The notes under the pieces are model-generated. The model did not search any database and was not told where the DNA came from. It was given only the letters and a program-made list of their open reading frames with translations. Below, piece by piece: positions 14,593 to 24,427 of a stretch of 64,000 nt of DNA. Origin of the DNA: Duncaniella muricolitica. GTDB lineage: Bacteria > Bacteroidota > Bacteroidia > Bacteroidales > Muribaculaceae. Position numbers and translations under genes: made by a program. The DNA lies in the NCBI GenBank assembly GCA_025808375.1, contig CP061009.1, positions 558,001 through 622,000 on the forward strand, written 5' to 3'. Numbering within the stretch: the first letter of the stretch is position 1; each line of letters begins with the position of its first letter.

Positions 14593-17055
14593 ATGAAAAC
14601 CAACAGGAGAATAGCACGCACAGTCAGTCGGCTTGCCGTGATGGCTGTCATGGCTTCGGCCACTGTCACATCCATGGCTTCAACGGTCTATACTTATCGT
14701 GTCGAGAGTTTTGAGGAGTCGGCTTTCTCAACTTCTGCGGCCAAGGTTACATCAGCTACGGGCGAGTGGACCACCAATAAAAATGTATCATCGACCGAAC
14801 AGGCACAGGATGGCACATCAAGTCTCTATTTTGCCCGTAAGGACGGAGTGATGCTCCCCGAGCTACCCCGTGGTGCCGGAACACTCATTTATTATGCCTA
14901 TGACCAGAACCGCGAGGCATATGTCGAGGTGTCGGCCGACGGTATGACATGGCGCAACATCGAGACTTATAAGGAAACCAATCCACAGTGGCTCAAACAT
15001 GTGGTTGCGATCAATGATCCCGATGCCCGCTGGGTGAGGATACGCACTACGTCCAATAGTCAGTTTTACATCGACAATCTTTTGCTGACACTTCCCGACG
15101 GCACAGACGGAGACGGAAAAGTGATAGTGACCAATCTGACTATACCATATTTTACAAATACTTTCGAACACACTTCTTATCCCCAGTCCAAGACCGAAGC
15201 TGTGTCAGAATGTGGCTACAATGTCGATGGTCAAGGCGAATGGCTCTATCTCAATGCCTATAAAAACACAAACGAGGCCTATATACCCGACGGCTCGGCT
15301 CGCTCGCTAAGAATGCTGAAAGGCACATCCTATGTGGTGTCACCGATAGTGAGCCAGGGTGTAGCGAAGATAAGCTTTGAGGAAGGGCGTGGACAGAAAC
15401 AGGTTAATGTCTACACTTCGATTGACGGCGGTGTGTCATGGGACATGATCAAAACTGTGATCACCGACAGGTATAATGAAATTTTGGTCAGCGACAGGGC
15501 GGTAAACCGTATCAAGATTGCCAATGAGAGCACCAAAGGAGATGTTGATATCGACAATATTACGCTTACGGCGTTTCCTGATGGCACACCAGCAACGGTC
15601 GTTACAGGTAGTGTGAGCGATATCGCACACTCATCGGCGTCTGTGGCCGGATTTATCAGTGATCGAGGTGACCGTGAAGTTTATGAGACCGGTGTCTGCT
15701 GGGCTGTGGGGGCTGATCCGACCTTTGATGACCACCGCGTGGCTGTCACTCCCCAGGGTAACAGCATCAAGGTTATTCTTTCGGGCCTTCCGGCCGCAAC
15801 TGAGATGAGATGTCGTGTCTATGCTCTCGGGCTTGCCGGTATAGGCTATGGCGATGTCGTAAAGTTTGCCACTCTTCCGCCGTCCACAGCGGTTGTGGAG
15901 ACAGACCGGCTTGTTGAGGATGATTTCTCAGACGAGAAACATGTGTTTTATATCCTCGGTGCATGCATAGCCGATTATGGCGGTGTCGAGGCTGATGAAG
16001 TGGGAGTCGTATATTCCACCTCTCCGTCGCCTGTGCTTGGTGACGAGTCTGTCAAGGGTTATCTCAAAGATGATCGCTTTACAGTCTCGCTGATGCTCGA
16101 CCCGGAGACAACATATTATGTACGCGCTTATGTGACCAATAGTGTCGGTACATCCTATGGCGAAGAAAAAGTGATAGTGACCGGGAGCATAGTTATTCCC
16201 GACTATGAGCACAATGTTTATTACTGTGACCCGGCGGGTAATGACGAGACTGCCGACGGAAGTGAGCTGAAGCCTTTCTATTCGCTTCAAAAAGCTGTTA
16301 ATCTTGTCAAGGCAGGTGACATCATCTATATGAACGGAGGCACCTATCGTTACAATACCCGCGTGAATATCCCCACCATAGGTGCGCCCAACAGTGGCAT
16401 GATACGTCTTGAGAGCCGCAATGGCCGTGCCGTACTCGACTTTGCCGGACAGGGACTCGGCGACAACAACCAGGGTATACGTCTTACAGGCAGCTATTGG
16501 CACATCTATGGTTTCGATATCGTCAATGCCGGTGACAATGGTCTGCTCATTGAACGAAACAAGCCTTCCGGCGGGACGTATGCCGATATCGCCGCCCGCA
16601 CTGAGGAGGGGCATGACAATGTGATAGAGTTCTGCTCGTTTGTTCGCAACCAGGATACTGGTCTGCAGATGAAAAATCTCGCTTCGTTCAACAGAATAAT
16701 CAATTGTGACGCTTACTATAACACCGACCCGGGCCACGGCAATGCTGATGGTTTTGCGGTTAAGATTTCCCATGGTACAGGCAACTATTTCTACGGATGC
16801 CGCGCTTGGCGTAACTCCGATGACGGATGGGATCAGTTTATAAAGAAAGAAGGCGGATTTCCCGATGATGTCACAACTACGCTTGAATATTGCTGGGCCT
16901 TTGAGAACGGCATACTTGAGAACGGGACTCTTAGTAAGGGCAATGGCAACGGTTTCAAGATGGGGTCGAACGAGGGGCGCAACAATGTGATAATGAACCG
17001 CTGCCTGGCTTTTGAAAATGTCAACAAAGGGTTTGACCAGAAATATAAAAGTTAA
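14593..17055 (+). pseudogene. PL9-like pectate lyase, N-terminal part of a disrupted gene
   Basis: 820 codons with a signal peptide (MKTNRRIARTVSRLAVMAVM, then ASATVTSMAS), two beta-sandwich-like modules (about 35-330), FN3-like repeats (about 335-530) and a right-handed parallel beta-helix from about 540 (YYCDPAGNDETADGSELKPF). The helix holds the PL9-type stretches IIYMNGGTYRYN, NVIEFCSFVRNQDTGLQMKN, CDAYYNTDPGHGNADGFAVK and WRNSDDGWDQ. It should stop later, but after GFDQ the frame meets foreign DNA and ends at KYKS. The rest of the helix and the sorting domain continue in another frame at 17319-18056. As a separate protein it would be secreted into the periplasm but lack the T9SS tail. 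Confidence 0.85.
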
Positions 17056-17318
17056 ATTATTATCAATCAGCTTAAATTGTAATTAATGCTAATGTACTGA
17101 TAACAAAGCGAATTAAATCATTTTTAATTTAGTCGGATAGTAAGAGATTCAAGAAAGATAGTGACTATTGTAGTGACTATTCAGGAAAAGTCACTAACTT
17201 TGCAGTGTCCGATTCATAAGGGAATCGAACCTTGGATTCTATGGCAAAATCTCTTTCCCGGTTCTTCATCCGCAAGCAGGACGAGAAGAACGAAATCGCA
17301 ACTCTTTTCTTTAGGGTG
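17041..17318 (+). mobile_element. About 280-bp insertion carrying the head of an integrase-like gene
   Basis: Removing 281 bp between the two copies of CAGAA (17038-17042 and 17319-17323) restores the PL9 frame as GFDQNKNHNTGHMILNNC. The insert is AT-rich on its left. It then has two direct copies of AGTGACTATT near 17159-17181, a -7 box TAACTTTG (17195-17202) and an ATG at 17241 opening MAKSLSRFFIRKQDEKNEI. That start resembles the arm-binding head of Bacteroides tyrosine recombinases. No terminal inverted repeats are seen. I read it as the leftover of a larger element lost by deletion. The integrase assignment rests on about 26 residues and is tentative. Confidence 0.55.
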
Positions 17319-18056
17319 CAGAACAAGAACCACAACACCGGCCATATGATACTCAATAATTGTGCGGGATATGCACTTGCCGATAAGTCCAACAAGAGCC
17401 GCTACACTTATCGGTTGGACGAGCCTGTTGCTACGGGTCATGTGATACGTCTTACCAACTGTGTGTCGGTTGCCGATGGTGACGACCGCAACACAGCCAC
17501 ATATGCTATCAGCTCGATAGCCGGCACGATCGATCATTGTGACCTCTACACGCTTCCCTCCGATTATGTTACTGTCAGTTCTAAAGGAATGTCGGGTGAA
17601 CGTCAGGCCGATGGCTCTCTGCCTGTTACCGACTTTTTGCGCCCGAGTCCGTATGGCACCAAGTTTGTTGACTGCGGTGTCGAAGTGGCTCCTTATGACG
17701 GCGAGAGCCGTTATGCCGAAGGTATACGCTACGGTGGTCACGCGCCCGATTTAGGTTACTATGAGACGGATATACAGTCTGGCATAACCCGTCCCACGCT
17801 TTCCGCTACGCCCGGTTCGGGGTCACTTCATGCTGTCGTGAGTCACAGCGGTCTGCTGATGGTCACGGTGGACGGTGCTGTTGCCGACTCACGACACTTT
17901 ATGGCTTTATATGACATGACGGGCCGTCAGCTCGGGCACATGTACTTTACCGGCAATACTGCTACTGTGCAACTTAACGCTCCAGCCGGCACCATTCTTC
18001 TGGTAAGAGTCACAGGCAATGGTGTCGATGCATCTCTTAAGGTAAGGATGTCGTAA
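17241..18056 (+). pseudogene. C-terminal part of the PL9-like lyase fused to an integrase-like head
   Basis: ATG 17241 opens 271 codons. The first 26 come from the inserted fragment, and from about residue 27 on the sequence is the missing end of the PL9-like protein: last beta-helix turns (NTGHMILNNCAGYALADKS), a loop with SSIAGTIDHCDLY, and a T9SS-type sorting domain (about 190-271; FMALYDMTGRQLG). There is no signal peptide, so any product would stay in the cytoplasm. The inserted promoter could drive it. It is 104 bp from the convergent regulator gene with a hairpin between. Confidence 0.75.
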
Positions 18057-18087
18057 GCCGGGCACATCATTTCATATTACGACGAGA

Positions 18088-18120
18088 GAGGCTGTGTCAT
18101 AATAATTATGACACAGCCTC
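18088..18120. terminator. Perfect-stem hairpin between convergent genes
   Basis: GAGGCTGTGTCATAAT / ATTATGACACAGCCTC is a 16-bp perfect stem with a one-base centre. It separates the PL9 remnant from the convergent regulator. Confidence 0.75.
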
Positions 18121-18159
18121 CGATGCGTTATATTCATATATATGAATGATATATTACTA

Positions 18160-21100
18160 TCACTTTTTTGCTTTAAATGCGGCGATGTATTGTGTCGGGG
18201 TCATGGACATTTCGGCCTTGAAACATCGAGAAAAGTATTTAGGGTCGGCAAAGCCTGTCATGTAGGCTACTTCCGCTATGGTGTGTTTGCCCTCTTCGAG
18301 CAGTTTTAATGCCCGCTTGATGCGCATCTGTCTGATGAAGTCGACCGGGGAGACTCCGGCTGCTTCTTTCATGCGGTTGTAATAAGCGGTGCGGCTCATG
18401 CCGAGATGGCGGGCGAAGTCTTCGACCATGAGGTCGACGTTGTCGATGTTGTCGTTGAGAAATCCGAGCGAGGCTTCGATAAACAGGGTGTTGTCTTCAC
18501 GTGGGGTTGGAGCCACGGGCTTTTTGTCGGCGGCGGTATTGCGATAGAGCCGTTCGCTGACGGCGTTGACGGTCATCAGAAGTGAATATTTGCGCTGGAG
18601 GGCGTTGCGCATTTGCTTGAAGTAGATGATGGCGGCAGTCAGTCCGAGCAGGAGTGCGGCAAGCATAATCACAATCGTAAGCCTGAACCATACGGTCTCG
18701 GTAAAGGTGGGTGTCACGCTGACCGATATCCGGCGGACGGGGTCGCTCAGGCTCCCGTCCGGGTTCTCGCGCTCGATAACGAGCACGTATTCCCCCGGCG
18801 GGATATTATTGTAGGTGGCTGTGGGGTGCGGACCGTGGGGATAGGTCCATCCGGCATCGAGGCCTTCCATGCGATAGCGCAGGCGGCCGGTTCGGACTCC
18901 GTCATAGTCCATGGCTGAGAGGAGCAGGGTGAAACTGCGGCGGTCGGGGGTGATGACCAGAGAGGCGGGGTTATTGAGCGGGATAATGCGTTTGTCGTTC
19001 TGATACTGTATACCTGTCACCACCGGTGGGAGTGATGAGGCCGCCGGAGAGGGGAGTGTGGGTGTGAAGGTGATAACTCCGTCGGTGGTGCCCAGCACGA
19101 TATCGCCTTTTGCGGAGATGGCAGGGGTGGCTTCGGAGAATGAGATGTGATCGGAGGGTGAGTCGCATGTCACGGTGTGCATGTTGCCGTTGGCGGGCGA
19201 AAAGCGCGTGAGTGTGCTTCCTGCGGCTATCCATATCTCATTGCCGGTGGAGACGGCGGTACTTATCTGGCCGGCTTCGGCGGTAGCCGGTAGGTCGAAT
19301 GTCGTAAACCGTATGTCGGCTGTCAGCAGAGAGTCTGAGTCAATGCGGCTGAGTCCGCTGCCGAAGACACAGGCATAGTAACGGCCGTCACATTCGGTGA
19401 AGCTCATTATGTCGTTGCCCTTCAGTCCCCACGGTTCGTTGCGGAATTTATTGATGAAAAAAGCGGGGTGTCTGCTTACAGGGGCGTCGGTCGTGACAAG
19501 TCCGTCGGCTGAGGCTATGAGCAGGTGGCCTTTACCGTCGGGTAGTATACTCCTGATTTTCATTCCTTCGGGTTGGTTGGCTACTTTGTCAAACCTCCAT
19601 CCGTTCTCTGTCGCTTTGCCTTGTGCCAGACCTTCGCCGTATGAGCCTAACCATATCCGGCCATTATCAAAGGCTATGGCATAGATGGAGTCGCTGTGTA
19701 CGCGCTGTCTCTCTGACGATGCATGACGCGAGAGATGTGTGACCGTGTAGCTGCCGGCTTGGGCTGATGTCGGGGTGAGCACATACACACCGTCACCCTT
19801 GGTGCCGACCCATATCTGTCCGTCGGGTGACTCGCTGATAGTGTAAGCGGGCGAGGGGAGACGGAGTGAGAAGACTCCGCATGAAAGCAGCCCGGAGCGG
19901 TCGGATGTCCATAGGCGTCCGTGTGAGTCGGTGGCGAGAGCTCTGGTCTCGGTGCAAGTGCTGTTAGCAGTATGGATGAACGTGCGGCGGTCAAAATTTA
20001 TAAGGTCTGTGCCATCGGCGTGAAGCACCCATAGATTGCCTGTGTGGTCTACGATATATTTTTTGATAGCCTCTCGGTCATAGCAGCCCGAAGGGACTGT
20101 GCTCAACGCCACATCTTCCAGTGTGCCTGACGTTTCGACGTATGAACTGAGTACTCCGCCTGTAGGGCGCAGCAATATGTCACCGCCCGCGGTCTCGAAG
20201 ATGAGCTGAGGATTTTTGAGTGGCGATTTGTCGGAGCGGGTCGCTGGCGGTATGAGTGAAGAGCGGGCCGAATCAAGGTCGGCTATCATGCTTACTCCCG
20301 GCTGAGGTCCGAAGCCCCATAACCTGTGGCGTGAGTCCTTGAAGAGATAGATGGAGGGGGATGAGGTGTAGTGGAGAGGAGTGCCGTCGCGGGTATCGAC
20401 CGACGCGATGCCACGGTCGGAGGCCATGACTATGCGGTGTCCATCGGTGCGCACATAGCTGACTGTGCTCTCCGTAGGCAGTGGGGTGGGGTAGCGGTGT
20501 CCGTCGGCCGGTCGTATCACTGACCCGTCGGAGGCTATGAGATAGGTGGTCTTGTAGAGACTCTCGACGTAGCGGTATTTACCTTGGATTATGCGACCCG
20601 AAGTGTAGTTGAGTGCGCCACGGTCGGTAAGCACCCATTCGTCTCCGTTTTCGGCGAGGCTGATGGCTGTGACCAAGCTGGCTCCGCCAACGAGGCTGTC
20701 AGGCGACAGGTAACATCTGACATCGCTAAGCGGCACGGTGTCGTTGAGGCGTGCGCATGTGCCGTCACGCATGGTCACCCATGTGTAGCCGTTTTTCAGC
20801 GGGGTGAGTGTCTTGACCTTACGTCGGTCGAGCTGCGGGATGGCTGATGAGAGGTTGGTGAAAGTGAATGAGTCGGGGCTGAATAGAAAGAGGCGGTTGT
20901 CGGACGATATACACCAGATGTCGCCCGTGGTGCTTATCTTTATATTATATATGCGGTTGGAGTCGATGGTGCCTTCCGAACACTGTATAGGTTTGAAGCT
21001 ATGGGTGGTATGACCGTCATAGCGTATGAGTCCGTTCCATGTGGCAAACCACAGGAAGCCGTTGCCGTCCTGTTGCAGATTGGAAATGTGGCTTTGATGC

Positions 21101-21228
21101 AGTTGCGGTGATGCGTATATGTGACCTGCTATGTGGCCAGGACGGTTATCGGCCCTGAGCGGAGCCGTGAGCAGATGCAGTAATATTACAATATAATATG
21201 TTGATAGGCGACAGGGTAGGTTTTTCAT
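18160..21228 (-). CDS. Membrane sensor-regulator: two-propeller sensor, Y_Y_Y, one TM, AraC-type HTH, no kinase
   Basis: 1022 residues. A signal peptide (about 1-26) precedes a large periplasmic sensor built from propeller repeats of the HTCS kind (NLQQDGNGFLWFATWNGLIR, HGRLWTSDRSGLL, DGQIWVGTKGDGV). A Y_Y_Y-like domain (about 750-835; RYRMEGLDAGW), one membrane helix (about 845-868) and a cytoplasmic AraC-type HTH (about 910-1018; VEDFARHLGMSRTAYYNRMK, AYMTGFADPKYFSRCFKAEM) follow. Canonical hybrid two-component systems place a histidine kinase and a receiver between membrane and HTH; here only about 40 residues do. It probably passes a sugar signal straight to DNA. Position beside the pectate lyases suggests pectin fragments as signal (inference). 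Confidence 0.88.
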   Translation of the reverse strand: MKNLPCRLSTYYIVILLHLLTAPLRADNRPGHIAGHIYASPQLHQSHISNLQQDGNGFLWFATWNGLIRYDGHTTHSFKPIQCSEGTIDSNRIYNIKISTTGDIWCISSDNRLFLFSPDSFTFTNLSSAIPQLDRRKVKTLTPLKNGYTWVTMRDGTCARLNDTVPLSDVRCYLSPDSLVGGASLVTAISLAENGDEWVLTDRGALNYTSGRIIQGKYRYVESLYKTTYLIASDGSVIRPADGHRYPTPLPTESTVSYVRTDGHRIVMASDRGIASVDTRDGTPLHYTSSPSIYLFKDSRHRLWGFGPQPGVSMIADLDSARSSLIPPATRSDKSPLKNPQLIFETAGGDILLRPTGGVLSSYVETSGTLEDVALSTVPSGCYDREAIKKYIVDHTGNLWVLHADGTDLINFDRRTFIHTANSTCTETRALATDSHGRLWTSDRSGLLSCGVFSLRLPSPAYTISESPDGQIWVGTKGDGVYVLTPTSAQAGSYTVTHLSRHASSERQRVHSDSIYAIAFDNGRIWLGSYGEGLAQGKATENGWRFDKVANQPEGMKIRSILPDGKGHLLIASADGLVTTDAPVSRHPAFFINKFRNEPWGLKGNDIMSFTECDGRYYACVFGSGLSRIDSDSLLTADIRFTTFDLPATAEAGQISTAVSTGNEIWIAAGSTLTRFSPANGNMHTVTCDSPSDHISFSEATPAISAKGDIVLGTTDGVITFTPTLPSPAASSLPPVVTGIQYQNDKRIIPLNNPASLVITPDRRSFTLLLSAMDYDGVRTGRLRYRMEGLDAGWTYPHGPHPTATYNNIPPGEYVLVIERENPDGSLSDPVRRISVSVTPTFTETVWFRLTIVIMLAALLLGLTAAIIYFKQMRNALQRKYSLLMTVNAVSERLYRNTAADKKPVAPTPREDNTLFIEASLGFLNDNIDNVDLMVEDFARHLGMSRTAYYNRMKEAAGVSPVDFIRQMRIKRALKLLEEGKHTIAEVAYMTGFADPKYFSRCFKAEMSMTPTQYIAAFKAKK

Positions 21229-21246
21229 GGAGTTTTTCAGCCCTCT

Positions 21247-23127
21247 TTAGAGTATGGCTCTCTTTACTTCGTCTACGCCGGGGATGATGGAGATGTGGCG
21301 CATGATGGATTGCAGTTCGGTAAAGGAGTGGACCGAGAATGTGATGGAGCAGGTCACGATGGCATCTTCCGTGACTGTGTGGAGGTTGTCGATGGAGAGG
21401 TTGAGGTCGTTGGATATGCAGTCGACCAGGTCGATGAGCAGGTGGTAGCGGTCGACGGCACGGATGTTGATGGTGACGGGATAGAGGGTCTGGTCGGGCT
21501 TGAAGTCGACCGACACGATGTTGTCGCCTTTCTGCGAGGCGAGCCGTATGGCTATCGGACAGTCGCGTTTATGAAGAGTGATGCTGCCGTCGGCATCCTT
21601 GAATCCTACCACTTCCTCGCCGGGCATCGGGTTACAGTCGGGACAGCGGTGATAGGGGGGCTTGGGCTGTTGCTTGAGATATTGTGTGATGGCCTTTCGG
21701 GCCTTGTAGGTCATGGCTGTGTCGAGCCAGTCGGCGGTGGGATGAATCTCCGGGTCAGTGAATATCTCCACGATGTCGCCGCGGTGGAGGCGTGTCTTGA
21801 CCGAGGCGAGTAGCTGATTGTTGATGCGGGCATACTTGGCATGGAGTCCGAGCTGGGTGTGCACTTCAAAGGCGAAGTCCATGACTGTGGCGCGCTGGGG
21901 GAGGATGATGGGTTTGCCCTGCGGGGTGAAGGTCATGATGTCGTCGTTGTAAAACGAGCGCACGACCTCTTCGATAAAACTTGCTCCTTCCTGTCCGCGG
22001 GCGGCGATGTCGCGCAATACAAGACGGAATTTTTTAATCCATTGCCATATGCTGTCGTCGTTGCGGCTGGCTATGCATCCAAGCTGGGAGTCGCGCACCA
22101 TGCGTTCGCTGCTTATGTGTACTTCCTGCCAGCGGCCAAACGAGGCCAACAGTTTGACGTGATAACTCTGATAGCCGTTTTCCTTGGGCGAGTCGATGTA
22201 GTTGGCAATGCCTCCGGGCTTCTCTTTGAAGCGGTCGGTGAGGATGGAGTAGATGCGCATCACCATCTCTTTCTCGGCTTTGCCTTCGGGGGCGTCGAAT
22301 ACCACTTCGGTGAAGTGGCGGTATTTGAGGTGGTTGAAGTCGTCGCCAAATTTTCTCATCTTTCGCCATAGGCTGTAGGGGCGTCGATATTCGGTAAAGA
22401 CGCGTGTCTCGATGCCGTGGGCCAGTAGCTCGTCGTGTATCTCGCGGCAGAACTCTTTGAGACGGTCGTGCTGGAGTCTCTCGTCGCGCTCTATCATGGT
22501 AGTGAGGTCTTCATACTCGTGAGGGCAGCGAAATTTCAGACTCAGGTTTTCCAGCTCGGTCTTGACATTATAGAGGCCCAGGCGGTTGGCCAGCGGGGCA
22601 TAGAAGTAGTCGGTCTCGCCGGCTATCTTCATCTGCTTGTCGGGGCGCATGGAGTTGAGAGTGCGCATGTTGTGCAGACGGTCGGCCAGTTTGACCAGGA
22701 GCGCGCGGATGTCATATTGCACTGAGTCGAGCATCTGTTTGTAGTTGTCGACCTGTTTTGACTCGACATATTTGTCTTTTTTCTGCTTGGTCACTACTCT
22801 GACCAGAAACGCCACATCGCTGCCAAAACGGCTCTCGATGTCCTCGATGGTAAAGTCGGTGTCCTCGACCACGTCGTGGAGAAAGGCTGCAATCACGGGG
22901 TTGGCGTCGAGCATCAGCTCTTTGGCGCATATCGAGGCTACGGCTATGGGGTGGAGGATGTAAGGTTCGCCCGTCTTTCGTTTCTGGCTCGAATGGGCAT
23001 GGCGGGCAAGCTCGAAAGCATCGCGGATGCGTAGCATATCCTCGGGGGATACACGTGTCTGCATGGCCGCAAACACGGTTTCGGCCCGTTTGTCGATTAT
23101 CTTATCATAGTCCACAATGGTCTCCAT
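21247..23127 (-). CDS. RelA/SpoT homologue with intact hydrolase and diverged synthetase
   Basis: 626 residues in RSH order: HD hydrolase (about 20-190) with ARHAHSSQKRKTGEPYILHP, HDVVED at 84-89 and KLADRLHNMRTL; synthetase-like domain (about 230-370); TGS (about 395-460; DIMTFTPQGKPIILP); and a C-terminal ACT domain (about 550-626). The hydrolase motifs are intact. The synthetase motifs differ from active enzymes: the usual D..A.R(V/I) reads KYRHFTEVV and the usual EVQIRT reads QEVHISS, though NGYQSYH remains. It likely degrades (p)ppGpp rather than making it. Its stop lies just upstream of the sensor-regulator's start, but no functional tie is implied. Confidence 0.85.
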   Translation of the reverse strand: METIVDYDKIIDKRAETVFAAMQTRVSPEDMLRIRDAFELARHAHSSQKRKTGEPYILHPIAVASICAKELMLDANPVIAAFLHDVVEDTDFTIEDIESRFGSDVAFLVRVVTKQKKDKYVESKQVDNYKQMLDSVQYDIRALLVKLADRLHNMRTLNSMRPDKQMKIAGETDYFYAPLANRLGLYNVKTELENLSLKFRCPHEYEDLTTMIERDERLQHDRLKEFCREIHDELLAHGIETRVFTEYRRPYSLWRKMRKFGDDFNHLKYRHFTEVVFDAPEGKAEKEMVMRIYSILTDRFKEKPGGIANYIDSPKENGYQSYHVKLLASFGRWQEVHISSERMVRDSQLGCIASRNDDSIWQWIKKFRLVLRDIAARGQEGASFIEEVVRSFYNDDIMTFTPQGKPIILPQRATVMDFAFEVHTQLGLHAKYARINNQLLASVKTRLHRGDIVEIFTDPEIHPTADWLDTAMTYKARKAITQYLKQQPKPPYHRCPDCNPMPGEEVVGFKDADGSITLHKRDCPIAIRLASQKGDNIVSVDFKPDQTLYPVTINIRAVDRYHLLIDLVDCISNDLNLSIDNLHTVTEDAIVTCSITFSVHSFTELQSIMRHISIIPGVDEVKRAIL

Positions 23128-23497
23128 AATGCGCTTTATGACATTCCTGTATTTTAGAAATTGTTTTTAAACAACCGTTTAGGTGAGAAAACAAGGCGCA
23201 ATTTAGTTATTTTTTTCCAAAAAAGCGTTAACTATCAGCAGTTTTAACGTTTCAAGAGGCAGGATGTTTGTGCCGCGGCAGTTAATACAGAGAGGAGGAA
23301 TGTGTGGCAATAGTCTGACAATAAGGCATGTAAAAAAGTAGAAGAGAGATGTCTCCCGACAGCTCTCTTTCATTTAAACCTTTATCTTAATCTAATACTA
23401 TGAAAAACACACATGCAAATGTAATCATTTATATTGTATAATCTGCAAGAGTGTAACTGTTATTTAACATTATTTCACTTGTGGTTTTGCGGGAGGG
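23128..23497. other. 370-bp gene-free stretch with a leader-like element and a 13-codon mini-ORF
   Basis: No standard gene is seen. Near 23340-23371 a hairpin (AAGAGAG / CTCTCTT) precedes AAACCTTTATCTTAATCTAA and then ATG at 23400. That ATG opens MKNTHANVIIYIV and stops at 23441. From memory, similar AAACCTTTATCTTAATCTAA leaders before a start codon occur in other Bacteroidales, but here no full gene follows, as the next gene is on the other strand. It may be a small RNA, a leader remnant or a mini-protein. Confidence 0.35.
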
Positions 23498-24250
23498 TTA
23501 TCGCTTAGGGTCGAAACCGCGGCGTTGCAGGGCCCGGAGCATGCCGTAGTTCATGGCTTCGCGATAGTAGCCTATGATGTGCGAGCCCCAGTCGTTGTCG
23601 GTCTTGTCGCCGGCACGGGTGCGGTTATACTCCTTAACGGTATCGTTATATTCCATCAGGTCGGCAGTCATTTCGGGGTCGTCCTGTGGGTAGTGGTTGT
23701 GAAAGACCACCAGTTCGCGAGGCTGTTTGGGCTTGAGGTCGGGCATTTCGCGCGGCACACCAATTGAGAGTCCACACACGACGAAAGTCTTTTTTGGGAG
23801 CCCGAGCAGAGTGGACACGGCTTCGGGGGCTACGGTGCGCGCATAACCGATAGGGCAGCATCCGAGGCCGAGCGACTCGGCCATGGTCACCGCGCTCATC
23901 ATTGCGAGAGATGCGTCGACGATGCCTACGGCGAGTCCGTCGACAGTGTTGTTGAAGTCGGGCATGTCCTCGCCGAGAGCTTCGGCCAAAAGACTTATCT
24001 TGTGGTAGTCGACAAGAAACAGGAGGAAGTGGCTGCATGTCTTGACCTGTTTCTGCCCGATGAGGGCATATAGTTTCAGTTTCATCTCGGGGTCGGTGAC
24101 GTCTATGACCGAGAATTGCTGTCCGTTGTAGCTTGTGGGCGTGTTGCGAATGGCCTCGAATATGAGGCGCATGTCATCTGGATTCACTTGTTCGCGTTCG
24201 TAGCGGCGTATGCTGCGCCGCTCGAGAAGGGATTCTTTTACGCTCTTCAT
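23498..24250 (-). CDS. Nitroreductase family NAD(P)H:flavin oxidoreductase
   Basis: 250 residues. The N-terminus MKSVKESLLERRSIRRYERE is the usual FMN-phosphate binding start (RRSIRRY), followed by NTPTSYNGQQFSVIDV, the DGLAVGIVDASLAMMSAVTM helix and GLGCCPIGYAR, matching the NfsA/FRP type of nitroreductase with a longer C-terminal arm. It should be a homodimeric FMN enzyme reducing nitro or quinone compounds; the real substrate is not evident. It is divergent from carA with about 180 bp between. Confidence 0.85.
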   Translation of the reverse strand: MKSVKESLLERRSIRRYEREQVNPDDMRLIFEAIRNTPTSYNGQQFSVIDVTDPEMKLKLYALIGQKQVKTCSHFLLFLVDYHKISLLAEALGEDMPDFNNTVDGLAVGIVDASLAMMSAVTMAESLGLGCCPIGYARTVAPEAVSTLLGLPKKTFVVCGLSIGVPREMPDLKPKQPRELVVFHNHYPQDDPEMTADLMEYNDTVKEYNRTRAGDKTDNDWGSHIIGYYREAMNYGMLRALQRRGFDPKR

Positions 24251-24384
24251 GATGTGTGGGATTGCAAAGTTTTGTAGGGTGATTGCACAATTGTATTACT
24301 TTTCAACATCTGTCGGATATGAAAAGTTTTAAACATCATGTCAATAAAATAGATGAAAAGACGTGAAAGCCGCAAAAAACTTAG

Positions 24385-24392
24385 TAACTTTG
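24385..24392 (+). promoter_or_regulatory. -7 box (TAACTTTG) of the carAB operon
   Basis: It lies 36 bp before the carA start and inside the longer open frame, which argues for ATG 24428 rather than the upstream ATG. The -33 region is weak. Confidence 0.6.
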
Positions 24393-24427
24393 TAGCCCGA
24401 AAAAGTAACATAATACTCAATACCCTA

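Noticed and set aside
17241..17330. A functional small integrase
   Set aside because: Only about 26 residues of an integrase-like head are present; no catalytic domain follows.
24353..24427. N-terminal extension of CarA
   Set aside because: It would contain the -7 box of the promoter, and family members start near MRQSKRALLILEDG.
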